Source: CAYVUV01 sp964455095 (GTDB taxonomy: Bacteria; Desulfobacterota; Binatia; HRBIN30; CADEER01). From it: DNA of 50,660 bases. Shown piece after piece: positions 40,678 through 49,341 of this stretch (its first letter is position 1; each line of letters starts with the position of its first letter). The stretch is from positions 1 through 50,660 of the forward strand of contig CAYVUV010000350.1 of assembly GCA_964455095.1 (NCBI GenBank), in the 5' to 3' direction. The notes beneath the pieces are model-generated. The model searched no databases, was not told where the DNA came from, and worked only from the letters and a program-made list of their open reading frames with translations. The position numbers and the translations under genes are program-made.

Positions 40678-40943
40678 TGGAAACAACGACCCGCGCCGAC
40701 GTCATAAGCATGGTCGGCGACTATCTGCAGCATCGCCGCAGTCTTGCAGAGTTGGTGGATTGGGCCGAGCAGGTCATGATGGAAGGCGATTTTGCCGAAA
40801 CCGATCACGATATGCTGCGCGACGTCGTGGCGCGCCTTGGCGTCGCCGACGTGCGCGCTTTCGGCCTGACTTGGGAAGACTGTGAGCAACTCCTGAACCG
40901 GCTCGGCTATCGCGCGGAGATTACGCTGCGCCCGGCTGTGTGA
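40674..40943 (+). CDS. Small helical protein of unknown function, second of a coupled pair
   Basis: An 89-residue acidic protein (or 88 from the second of two consecutive ATGs) predicted to be mostly helical: RADVISMVGDYLQHRRSLAELVDWAEQVMMEGDF and TWEDCEQLLNRLGYRAEITL. It overlaps the preceding gene by four bases, so the two are translated together. The basic/acidic pairing recalls toxin-antitoxin or complex-forming partners, but no family or catalytic motif is seen. Confidence 0.6.
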   Translation: MMETTTRADVISMVGDYLQHRRSLAELVDWAEQVMMEGDFAETDHDMLRDVVARLGVADVRAFGLTWEDCEQLLNRLGYRAEITLRPAV

Positions 40944-41076
40944 GTTCGGTCGAAGAGTAGGACACTACCGGCGGTGTCACGGGGAAGGGGCTGCTTGCGG
41001 GTCCCCGCAGACGGATGACTTCACCCGGGTTCTCAACCTGCTCGCTGCTCGTCTACCTCCCCCCACCGGTATTCCG

Positions 41077-43239
41077 TTACTGTTCTCTCGTCACGGTGAG
41101 CTCAGCCTGGAACGGCACCGTGTCGGGCGGATTCACGGGATCGAAACCGAACAGGCCGGCGACGAAGGCGATGGCCGCCGGGCGGTCGAGGCCGGCCAGG
41201 ACGACGGCGACGTCGGCGATGTCGAGGACGTTGATCGAGCCGGCGAGGTGCAGGGGGCTCAGCACGGTCGTGCCGTCGAGTGCGCCTGTCCACGTGGCGG
41301 CGGCGAGGCGCACGTAGAGGCCGGTGCGCACGCCGCCGACGCCGGACAATTCGAGGCGATACGCCGCCGGCGCGGTGGAAAAGGTTCCGTCTACGGCGCG
41401 TGTCAGTGCTGAGGTCGTGACCTGGTCGAAGCGGAAATCGCGCTGGCCGGTGGGGTCGGTGCCGACGGTGAAGGTGTTGGCGTCGAGTGCGTAGGAGAAT
41501 TCCGGCATGACGCCGCGAATGATCTGTTGCACGACGGCCTCGAGCGGCTGCGTGAGCGTGAAGCCGTTCAGGGCCGTCAGCGCGCGCGTGTTGGTGCGCG
41601 CGACGGCGCCGGCCAGCTGTACCGGCAGGCCGTCGATCTCGACGAACCCGGTGACCGGATAGATCGTGTCGTCGATCGCGGTGTAGGTGTGCGATGTCGT
41701 GCTGGGGTCGACTGTCGCGCCGTCGCCGAGATCGAGTTGGCCGGCAAGCCCTGCGACATCTGGCCAGGTGATGCTCAGGTCGACGCCCGGTGCGGCGAAC
41801 ACCGGCGAGACGACGACGTGGTCACCGGTCTCCTCGCCCGGTGGGGTCGGCGTGGGACTCGGAGTCCAGGTCGGCGTCGGGCTGCGCGGCGCACCGTAGT
41901 AGGGGACAAAGGTCAGCGTCTGCAGATAGATCTGCGTGCCGCGCGGGCTGGTCTGGCCGCGCAACCAGCCGATGTCCGGATCATCGAGTGGAGAGGTGTA
42001 GTTCGCGATCAGGTAGGTGTCGGGTCCGGTCTGCTGCACGGAAGGGAACGAGGTGTCGCCGACGCCGGGCAGGTCCATGACATGGACGACGCGGCGCGCT
42101 GCGCGGTCGATCTTGTAGAGCGCGAAGCGTTTGGGGCGCAGCGAGTAGGCGATCAAGTAGCGGCCGCGCCGTTCCGCCAGGCTCAGGTCGTCGTCGCCGC
42201 GGTCGTACGGTCCGCCGACGTCGCGGCGCGCGAGCAGGTACAGGTCGTCGCCGTGGCGAAACATCTCGGGGGAATCGTAGCGCTCCGGGTCCGTCACCGG
42301 CGGGCATTCCCACGCCGAGAGGTCACTGGCCGGCGCCGTGCAGACGTGCGAGCCGAAACCGCTGGCGTCACCGTCCTCGTTGCGCGTCACCGCCCACAGC
42401 GTGCCGTCGCGATCGAAATCGAAGGCGACCTCGGATACGCCGCCGTAGTACACGTTGGCGCGGCCGCCGACGGGTGTCCATTGCGTGCCGTCGGTCGATT
42501 GCTTGAAGAACACCGCCACCTCCGAGGTCTCGCCGGCGCCGTAGTGCTCGCCCATGTACGAGGTGCGGTAGGCGACGCCGGCGTGGATCTTGAGATCCCA
42601 CGGCACCTCTCCGGCATCGGTGAGGAGCTCGAGCGCCGACCAGTCGGACGCGCCGAGCCGGCGGGTGCGCCACAGCTTGCGCGGCGTGAACTGACCGGGA
42701 TCGCTGCCGGCTTCGAAGAACATGAGTTGCAGTGTGCCGGCGAACGACAGCAGGCGCGGCTCGCGCATGTCGGTGGCGAGGAAGACATCGTGCTCGTAGG
42801 TCCACGTCTGCCCGGCGTCGGGCGAGGACATGATGTACAGGTGCGTATCAGGCCCGGCGAAATGATTCGGCGCCGCCCGCCAGGCGAGAAACAGGCGGCC
42901 CTCGTGGAACAGGATGTCGACGTTGTTGTTGGACGAGAAGGTCTGGAACTGCGCCGGCAGCCCGCCGCCGGGAATGACGAAGCGCGGTTCCGAGGCGACG
43001 ATGTCGAACTCGCTCGGCGTCGCGGTCGCGGAGGGTGTCGGGCTGGGCGTGTGCGACGCGGTCGGTGTCGGCGGCCGCGGCGTGAGGCTCGGCGACGGCG
43101 GCACGGGTGTGCGCGTGGCAATCGCGGTCGAGCTCGGTGTCGGAGTGGACCTCGAACGCTGCCCGTCATCCCCACAAGCCGCCAGAGACACCAGCGCGGC
43201 GAGCAGTGCGCAACTCAACAGCGGACGCTGACACGACAT
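41077..43239 (-). CDS. Lipoprotein with BNR/sialidase-like propeller repeats and Thr/Pro linkers
   Basis: A 720-residue exported lipoprotein: signal with lipobox LAACGDD, a ~45-residue Thr/Pro/Ser linker, then a ~350-residue region with Asp-box-like repeats (SSPDAGQTW, QSTDGTQW) typical of sialidase/BNR beta-propellers. A second short linker (SPTPTWTPSPTPTPPGE) leads to C-terminal beta-rich sequence with no clear family. No sialidase active-site arginine triad is claimed. ATG at 43239 is set by GAGGGGG before it and by the signal peptide; an upstream ATG at 43266 would add nine residues. Function unknown; likely surface-exposed and ligand-binding. Confidence 0.75.
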   Translation of the reverse strand: MSCQRPLLSCALLAALVSLAACGDDGQRSRSTPTPSSTAIATRTPVPPSPSLTPRPPTPTASHTPSPTPSATATPSEFDIVASEPRFVIPGGGLPAQFQTFSSNNNVDILFHEGRLFLAWRAAPNHFAGPDTHLYIMSSPDAGQTWTYEHDVFLATDMREPRLLSFAGTLQLMFFEAGSDPGQFTPRKLWRTRRLGASDWSALELLTDAGEVPWDLKIHAGVAYRTSYMGEHYGAGETSEVAVFFKQSTDGTQWTPVGGRANVYYGGVSEVAFDFDRDGTLWAVTRNEDGDASGFGSHVCTAPASDLSAWECPPVTDPERYDSPEMFRHGDDLYLLARRDVGGPYDRGDDDLSLAERRGRYLIAYSLRPKRFALYKIDRAARRVVHVMDLPGVGDTSFPSVQQTGPDTYLIANYTSPLDDPDIGWLRGQTSPRGTQIYLQTLTFVPYYGAPRSPTPTWTPSPTPTPPGEETGDHVVVSPVFAAPGVDLSITWPDVAGLAGQLDLGDGATVDPSTTSHTYTAIDDTIYPVTGFVEIDGLPVQLAGAVARTNTRALTALNGFTLTQPLEAVVQQIIRGVMPEFSYALDANTFTVGTDPTGQRDFRFDQVTTSALTRAVDGTFSTAPAAYRLELSGVGGVRTGLYVRLAAATWTGALDGTTVLSPLHLAGSINVLDIADVAVVLAGLDRPAAIAFVAGLFGFDPVNPPDTVPFQAELTVTREQ

Positions 43240-43308
43240 CGCGAGACCCCCTCGGGTACCAGCCATTGCATAGCCGGGGGCGCTTTCGCCACCGCAGGCT
43301 TTCCGATC

Positions 43309-43350
43309 GGAGAGGAGGTCAGAGTGATCGTTGGTGGCTGAAGAGCGGCG
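43309..43350 (+). repeat. Partial copy of the intergenic repeat found at the window end
   Basis: Bases 43309-43337 are identical to 50539-50567 (29 bases), and the similarity continues to 43350 with one mismatch and one inserted base. It lies between the lipoprotein gene and the stop of the multiheme cytochrome gene, where it could act as a transcript end. Confidence 0.8.
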
Positions 43351-43359
43351 AAGGGTTCC

Positions 43360-45528
43360 TCAGTCTGGACACCCCGTCAGGGCTGCGTTCACCGCTGCCA
43401 CCAACTCGTCCACCGACACCAGCCCACTGTTGTCCCGGTCGGCATCGAGACAGCGGTCGAGCCCGTTCTGGCGCAAGCTGATGTCGACCGCGGTGACCAG
43501 CTCGTCTACCGACACCGCGCCCGAACGATTGCAGTCGCCGATACAAAACCCCGGCAACGGCGTCGGAGTGGGCGTCGGCGCCGGGGCAACGGCGATGGCG
43601 ACATGGGCGAGATTCGAGTCGACGGAGTTGTCCCAGGCGGCGAAGGTGAACTCGTCCGCTCCGTCGAAGCCGGCCTCGGGATAGTACGTCGCTTCCAGTC
43701 CCAGGAGGCCGACGGTGCCGTGAGTCGGTTGCGAGACGATGCGCAGGGTCAGCGCATCGCCGTCGGCGTCGGAGGCCGCGAGGGGGATCGCCACGGGCAC
43801 GCCCGCAGTCGTCGACGCGGTGTTGTCGACCGCCACCGCGGCGCGGTTGGGGTTGGCCTGCTCGCTGCCAGGCCCGCGGTGGCAGGCGTAGCAGCCGACC
43901 TGGAAGCCGCGCCAGAAGCGCTTGCGCCCGAAGTCGGTGCTGAGGTCGCGGTCGGCTTGCGTGCGCGACAGGACGGTGCCGCGGTAATCGGTTCCGTGAC
44001 ACAGCCGACATGCGGTCGCGCCACCCTCCTCCGCAACGTCCGGATGCCGCTCGACCCACACCTGCCCGACCGGATGCATGCCGTGCGGGCCGCCACTGAC
44101 CGTATTGGGCACGGTCACGTGGCAGCTGGCGCACTCGGCGAGCACGCCGACATGCCCCTGGATCTGGGTGCTCTGGATATTGTCGTTGGCGTGAATGCTG
44201 GGGTACTCGGCGTGTGTGGCGCCGTGGCAGGCTTCGCAGGCGAGGCCGCCGTGCCCCTTGGAGAAGCGGAACAGCGACAGGCCCGGCGCCGGGGTGTCGG
44301 GATTGGTCGCGAAGGTGTCGTCGATGGCTTGGCGCCGGGTTCCCGGCGACTCGAACGCGTTGAGATAACGAATCTGACCGTTGTTCCGCACCGCGGTGCC
44401 CGTGTGGCAGTTCTGACATGCCGGCTCATCGAGCCAGCCGACGCGAGTGCTGGCGCCGACGGTCGTCATCGAGCCGTGGCAGCTCTGGCACTGCATGGAG
44501 AGCGAGCCATCGGCCGCGACCGCCGAGCCCATGGCGCCGCGCAGGCAGCGGGTGAGCGAGCCCGGATGACAGCGGTAGCACGCCGAACGGTTTTCCTCGG
44601 CTTCGAGCGGCAGCTGGGTGACCGGATCGATCGCAAACGCCATGCGGCTATGGATGGCCTGGCTCAAGGGCTCGACGCCCTCGACACCGAAGCCCGGCAA
44701 CGCCGCCGACGGATGGCAACGCGCGCACAGGATGGCGTGCGCGTCGAGCGTCGCCGTCGCTTCCAACCCGGCGGGATTGTATCCAGCGACCTCCAGGCTC
44801 TGCTGGAAACGCTCGGTCCCCCCTTCGAGCTCGTCGTGGAGGCGGAGGATATTGAGGCGCATGTCGCGTTGCGGATCCGGGTCGAACACCCATCCCTGGA
44901 CCACGGGTTTGGCTCGCTCGCTGCTGCCGGACGCGTGGCAGGTACGGCAGTCCTGCTCGTCGGAAACCGGCAGGACGATATCCGTCGTCGCCAGGACGGC
45001 ACCGCCTTGATCGCGGGCGACCAGCCGCATCAGCGGATAGGTGTTCTTCATTCCGCTGTCGTCGTACGCGGTGATCGGGATCCCTTCGGCGATGAACCAC
45101 GCCGCCTCGGGGACCCTGGTCATCGCCTGGGGGACGTTTGCCGCGCCCGGCATGGCGAGACCGATCAGACCGGTGTCGAGCGGTACCGGCGCTCCGAACA
45201 GGTCCTCGACATGGTCCCAGAAGTTGGTCTTACCCACCGACGTGGTGTTGCGCGAACCAGCGGGATCGGCCACGGCTTCGTAGGTCACGGTGACACCGTC
45301 GAGATCGGTCACCAACCGGCCGCCGGGCCCGATGAGCTGCGCGTGAATCGTGTTGAACGGGGGCAGCAGCGCGAAGAGGCTGTAGTCGGCATCCATGCAG
45401 TGCATGCCGAGATTGTTCCATCCGATGAGCGTCCAGCCCTCAGCGCCCATGGCGGCGGACGAGTCCCACGTCACGATCAAGAGGAGTATTGCGAGTCGAC
45501 GTAGCCAGAGTGATTGGATCGCGGTCAT
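43360..45528 (-). CDS. Exported nine-heme cytochrome c with cadherin-like and dockerin-like C-terminal domains
   Basis: A 722-residue exported protein. After the signal peptide comes a conserved family block (GWNNLGMHCMDADYS, LLPPFNTIHAQLIG). Nine CxxCH heme sites follow (CRTCH, CARCH, CYRCH, CQSCH, CQNCH, CEACH, CASCH, CRLCH, CYACH). Then a ~90-residue Ig/cadherin-like domain (VPVAIPLAASDADGDALTL, ATYYPEAGFDGADEFTF), a TPTPTPTP linker and a pair of EF-hand-like dockerin repeats (GDCNRSGAVSVDELV, DADRDNSGLVSVDELV). It probably carries electrons on the cell surface, with calcium-dependent attachment by the dockerin-like part; no cohesin is seen. It overlaps the upstream three-heme gene by ATGA. 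Confidence 0.85.
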   Translation of the reverse strand: MTAIQSLWLRRLAILLLIVTWDSSAAMGAEGWTLIGWNNLGMHCMDADYSLFALLPPFNTIHAQLIGPGGRLVTDLDGVTVTYEAVADPAGSRNTTSVGKTNFWDHVEDLFGAPVPLDTGLIGLAMPGAANVPQAMTRVPEAAWFIAEGIPITAYDDSGMKNTYPLMRLVARDQGGAVLATTDIVLPVSDEQDCRTCHASGSSERAKPVVQGWVFDPDPQRDMRLNILRLHDELEGGTERFQQSLEVAGYNPAGLEATATLDAHAILCARCHPSAALPGFGVEGVEPLSQAIHSRMAFAIDPVTQLPLEAEENRSACYRCHPGSLTRCLRGAMGSAVAADGSLSMQCQSCHGSMTTVGASTRVGWLDEPACQNCHTGTAVRNNGQIRYLNAFESPGTRRQAIDDTFATNPDTPAPGLSLFRFSKGHGGLACEACHGATHAEYPSIHANDNIQSTQIQGHVGVLAECASCHVTVPNTVSGGPHGMHPVGQVWVERHPDVAEEGGATACRLCHGTDYRGTVLSRTQADRDLSTDFGRKRFWRGFQVGCYACHRGPGSEQANPNRAAVAVDNTASTTAGVPVAIPLAASDADGDALTLRIVSQPTHGTVGLLGLEATYYPEAGFDGADEFTFAAWDNSVDSNLAHVAIAVAPAPTPTPTPLPGFCIGDCNRSGAVSVDELVTAVDISLRQNGLDRCLDADRDNSGLVSVDELVAAVNAALTGCPD

Positions 45529-46481
45529 TTCTTCTTCCGCTCCGTTTGCTTCAGGTACTCGACGATTGCCTGCACTTGCGACTCGCTCAGCGCGCGGCGA
45601 AAGTGAGGCATGGTGGATTTGTGCGCGTCGATCATGTGCCAGACGCCGTCGCGGATCTGCTCGGGCTCGCGTGTGGTGAAGTAGGCGCTGTCGAAGGCGA
45701 ACGTCGGCGACTGCGTCGCGAGGGTGTCGGGGTCGACCCCGCGTCCGTCGTCACCGTGACAGGTCGCGCAGTGCTCCGAGTAAAGGGTGTACCCCGGCGA
45801 GAGAATGCGGATGTATGCCACCACCGCCGCGGCATCCGCCGGTGAAACTCTCGGGATCAAGAGCGGCATGTGGCCCTTTCCGTGGCGGACGGCCGCGATC
45901 ACCTGCTCGTCCGTCACCGCGCGCTGAAAATCGGGGTCCGAGAGATCGCGCGGCCGCTGCACACCCATGGGGAGGTCCTGCGGCGGACGGCCATAGAGTC
46001 CGTGGCAGGTCTCGCAACCGTCGTTGAGGTAGATGGCCCATGCCGGTGCGACGCGCTGCCAGTTGGTGGTCGGCAGGCGCTTGAGATGCGCCACGATCGC
46101 TTCGGTGTCGTTGGCGCGCGCCTTCAACGCCGGCAGATCGATCGCGATCTCGAGCGAGCGACTGTCGCGGATGCGCCGCACCAGATCCGCGGTGGAGTAC
46201 TTCTGCAGGAACCCCTCGCGCAGATTGCGCGGCGGTGCGATGAGCTGCGACGCCTCCGGCCCATTGCCGCGTCCGCCTTCGCCATGACAGGCGGCGCAGT
46301 TCCGCATGTAGAGGTGCTTGCCGTTGGCATCTTGCGCGTCGGCGGCCGGGGGCGTGACCAACCCAGAGCCCAGCAGACCGCCACAGCAGACCGCGACAAT
46401 CACCGTCAGTACAGAGCGGGCGCGCGCCGCACCGCGGCCGGGCTCGAGCGCCGCCGCCGAGCGTGAGAGGCTCATGATCAT
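45525..46481 (-). CDS. Exported three-heme c-type cytochrome
   Basis: A 318-residue protein with a signal peptide or anchor (VLTVIVAVCCGGLLGSGLV) and three class I cytochrome c domains, each with a CxxCH site (CAACH, CETCH, CATCH) and Met-ligand loops (MPLLIP in the second, MPHF in the third). First gene of the two-gene cytochrome operon; its stop overlaps the start of the nine-heme gene. ATGs at 46481 and 46475 are both possible; no clear Shine-Dalgarno. Divergent from the DUF3604 gene. It likely passes electrons to the nine-heme protein. Confidence 0.85.
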   Translation of the reverse strand: MIMSLSRSAAALEPGRGAARARSVLTVIVAVCCGGLLGSGLVTPPAADAQDANGKHLYMRNCAACHGEGGRGNGPEASQLIAPPRNLREGFLQKYSTADLVRRIRDSRSLEIAIDLPALKARANDTEAIVAHLKRLPTTNWQRVAPAWAIYLNDGCETCHGLYGRPPQDLPMGVQRPRDLSDPDFQRAVTDEQVIAAVRHGKGHMPLLIPRVSPADAAAVVAYIRILSPGYTLYSEHCATCHGDDGRGVDPDTLATQSPTFAFDSAYFTTREPEQIRDGVWHMIDAHKSTMPHFRRALSESQVQAIVEYLKQTERKKK

Positions 46482-46686
46482 GGTTTCTACAGAGCCAGCC
46501 AAGCTGATGCCATCGTGCCGACCGGCAAGACTGCACGGGTTGTGAGCGGCCGGTTCGCACGTTCGCGAAAGATCGGTGTGTCGGCGCTCTTCCCAGACTT
46601 GGGAACGCTGGGCGCGCGCAGGCGGCGCCGTTTGACAAAGGCGCGTCCTCCGGGCGATGCGTGCTGACTCCGGGAGGGGGGAGCCG

Positions 46687-49341
46687 ATGCGGGTGAGCGG
46701 ATTCATAGCGACCGCGTTTCGCAGGGCCGCGCGGCGGCGCGGGTTGTGCCTTTTGCTGCTGCTGGTCCTCCCGCTGCACGGCTGCGGCGGAGATGATGGC
46801 GACCGCACCGGCGGGTCGCCCACGGCCACGGCCACGACCGCGGCCGCGAGCTCGACCGCGACCGCACCGGCAGCATCGACGGGCACGGCGACGGCAACTC
46901 CGACCGCGACCGTGCCGCGACCGACTCCGCCGTCTCCGTCGGCAACGGCGCTCCCCGCTACGGCCACCGCGACGGCAACGGCGGCGCGTCCGACGCCGTC
47001 TCGTGCTCCCGGGCCGTGGCAGCGCACCGAGGAGCGCGCGCCCTGTGCCCGCTACGCGCCGCTGCGCTCGGCGTTCTTCGGCGACCTGCACGTGCACACC
47101 CGCTTCTCGGCCGATGCGCACATCTTCGGGACGCGCCTCGATCCGCGCGGCGCCTACGCCTTCGCGCGCGGCGCGGAGGTTGCCCTCGCCGACGACGACG
47201 AGCAGCAGACCCGCCGCGCCACCATCGAGCGCCCGCTGGACTTCACCGCCGTGACGGACCACGCGGAGTTCTTTGGTGAGGTCCTGCTCTGCTCGACTCC
47301 CGGGACGCCGGTCTACGACATCGAGCTCTGCCGCCTGCTGCGTCAGGCCGACGACCCTGACGACCGCACCCTGGTGGGCGTCTACTGGTTGTATCCCGCC
47401 GGGATTCCCAATCCGCCGGCGTCGCACGAGTTCTGTTTCACGACCCCCGGCGTCGACTGCGACGCGGCCGCGGCTTCGGTGTGGCAGGAGATGCAAGCCG
47501 CGGCGGAGGCGGCGTACGATCGGACCGACGCGTGCGCGTTCACCTCGTTCATCGGCTACGAGCACACGGCGAGTCCGTCCGGCCGCCACCTGCACCGCAA
47601 CGTCATCTTCCGCAACCATCACGTCCCCGCCTTCGCGGCCAGCCAGCTCGACACGGCCGCGCTGGGTATCCCGCAGGGCCTGTGGTCGGCGGTCGAAACC
47701 GACTGCCTCGGCGCGGGCACGGGCTGCGACGCGCTGGTCATCCCGCACAACTCGAACCTGAGCGGCGGCGAGCAGTGGCTCGATCCGGCCGACGTCAGCG
47801 AGGCCGCGCGGCGGCGCGCTCTCGAACCGCTGGTCGAGATCCACCAGCAGAAGGGCAACTCGGAGTGCCGCTTCGACCGCCTGGCCGGTCTCGGCGTCGG
47901 CACGGAGGACGAGCTCTGCGATTTCGAGCAGCTGCCCCGCCCGCACGAGTTCCCCGGCACCGTGCCGCCGCCGGTCGACCAGTACCCGCGCCGCAACCTG
48001 GTGCGCAATACGCTGAAGGACGGGCTTGCACTCGAGCAGAGCCTGGGCGTGAATCCCTTCAAGCTCGGCTTCGTCGGCAGTACGGACACACACAACGCGA
48101 CCGCTGGCAACACGGATGAGCGCGAGTGGGAGGGCGCCGAAGGCAACTCCGATTCCAGCCCGGAACGCATCATCGGCAGCAACGTGCGCAACAACCCCGG
48201 CGGCCTGGCGGTGGTGTGGGCGGAGGAAAACTCGCGCGACGCCATCTTCTCGGCCTTGCGGCGGCGCGAGACGTATGCCACCAGCGGCACGCGGCCGGTG
48301 GTGCGCCTGTTTGCCGGCGGGCTCGACGGGGTGAATTGCGACGCGGCAGACCTGATCGCGCGCGCCTACGCCGACGGCACACCGATGGGCGGAGACGTCG
48401 GCTCGGCGCGCGGTGCGGCGAGCCCGCGCTTCGCCGTGCTCGCCTTCAAGGACCCCGGCACGGACGAGTTTCCGGGCACCGACCTGCAACGCGTGCAGAT
48501 CGTCAAAGGCTGGGTCGACGCCGCCGGCGAGACGCACGAAAAAGTGGTCGATGTCGCGGGCGATCGGAACAACGGCGCGACGGTCGACCCGGCGACTTGC
48601 GAGCCGGTGGGCATGGGTGCGAGCACGCTCTGCGCGACCTGGGAGGATGCCGAGTTCGATCGCAACCAGGGCGCCTTCTATTACGCCCGCCTGCTCGAGA
48701 ACCCGAGCTGCCGGTGGAGCACCCGGGTCTGCAAGAGCGCCGGCGTCGACCCGTTCGCGCCCGACTGCGCCGCCCAGGCGGCAACCGTCGACGCGCGCTT
48801 CGCCGACTGTTGTCTCGGCACGGCGACCGATCCCACCCTCTCGCCCGTGATCCAGGAACGCGCCTGGACATCGCCGATATGGTATCGGCCCGACGCGATT
48901 GCCAGCGTGGCCGCCGCGGTGCGCTTCGGCGCGGCGGTCGGCAGCGACGAGCTCGAGCTCGAGCTGCGCATCGGACGCGCCCCCGTCGAGCTCACGACGG
49001 GCAGCGCCGATCTCGTGCTCGAGGTAGCCGACGACGGCCCGATCCTCCGCATCGCCATCCCGGCCGGCACCGTTGCCGCCTTACGCAGCGCCGGGGCGGG
49101 CGCGGGCGAGACCGGGGGCGCCGGCCTCGACGGCGTGCGCTCGGTCTCGCTCGAGATCGAGCCCGACGGCGGAGCCGTGCTCCGCCTGGCGACCGAGTTG
49201 CTCGACCTCTCCGCGGCCGATCGCATCGATCACATGGTCACCGTGTCGCTGCGCGCGGGCACGTACGAGTCCGCGCACACGCGGCTCTGGCGGATGGCAG
49301 ACGAACAGCTCTCGACGGGCCTCGGGGAACGGGAACGATGA
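46687..49341 (+). CDS. DUF3604 lipoprotein (PHP-like metal-binding)
   Basis: An 884-residue exported protein. An Arg-rich, very hydrophobic signal leads to a lipobox-like LHGCGGDD, then a ~70-residue Thr/Ala/Pro linker. The DUF3604 domain starts at ~residue 125 with FFGDLHVHTRFS (His135/His137), followed by VTDHAEFFGE, PHNSNLSGG, and GSTDTHNATAGN, which resemble PHP-type metal ligands. Such proteins are assumed to be metallo-phosphoesterases, but activity is not known. Start is set by GGGAGGGGGG before the ATG. A TTGACA at 46632 has no good -10. The gene is coupled by ATGA to the parvulin-like gene; I recall this pair beside HupE/UreJ genes elsewhere. Confidence 0.83.
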   Translation: MRVSGFIATAFRRAARRRGLCLLLLLVLPLHGCGGDDGDRTGGSPTATATTAAASSTATAPAASTGTATATPTATVPRPTPPSPSATALPATATATATAARPTPSRAPGPWQRTEERAPCARYAPLRSAFFGDLHVHTRFSADAHIFGTRLDPRGAYAFARGAEVALADDDEQQTRRATIERPLDFTAVTDHAEFFGEVLLCSTPGTPVYDIELCRLLRQADDPDDRTLVGVYWLYPAGIPNPPASHEFCFTTPGVDCDAAAASVWQEMQAAAEAAYDRTDACAFTSFIGYEHTASPSGRHLHRNVIFRNHHVPAFAASQLDTAALGIPQGLWSAVETDCLGAGTGCDALVIPHNSNLSGGEQWLDPADVSEAARRRALEPLVEIHQQKGNSECRFDRLAGLGVGTEDELCDFEQLPRPHEFPGTVPPPVDQYPRRNLVRNTLKDGLALEQSLGVNPFKLGFVGSTDTHNATAGNTDEREWEGAEGNSDSSPERIIGSNVRNNPGGLAVVWAEENSRDAIFSALRRRETYATSGTRPVVRLFAGGLDGVNCDAADLIARAYADGTPMGGDVGSARGAASPRFAVLAFKDPGTDEFPGTDLQRVQIVKGWVDAAGETHEKVVDVAGDRNNGATVDPATCEPVGMGASTLCATWEDAEFDRNQGAFYYARLLENPSCRWSTRVCKSAGVDPFAPDCAAQAATVDARFADCCLGTATDPTLSPVIQERAWTSPIWYRPDAIASVAAAVRFGAAVGSDELELELRIGRAPVELTTGSADLVLEVADDGPILRIAIPAGTVAALRSAGAGAGETGGAGLDGVRSVSLEIEPDGGAVLRLATELLDLSAADRIDHMVTVSLRAGTYESAHTRLWRMADEQLSTGLGERER

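Noticed and set aside
40432..40943. Toxin-antitoxin pair
   Set aside because: Size and coupling fit, but no toxin or antitoxin family motif is visible, so it is left as unknown and listed as a finding.
43410..43560. True cellulosomal dockerin
   Set aside because: The two EF-hand-like repeats resemble dockerins, but no cohesin or scaffoldin is present here; kept as dockerin-like only.
46632..46660. Promoter with TTGACA upstream of the DUF3604 gene
   Set aside because: The -35 is perfect, but no acceptable -10 lies 16-18 bases downstream.
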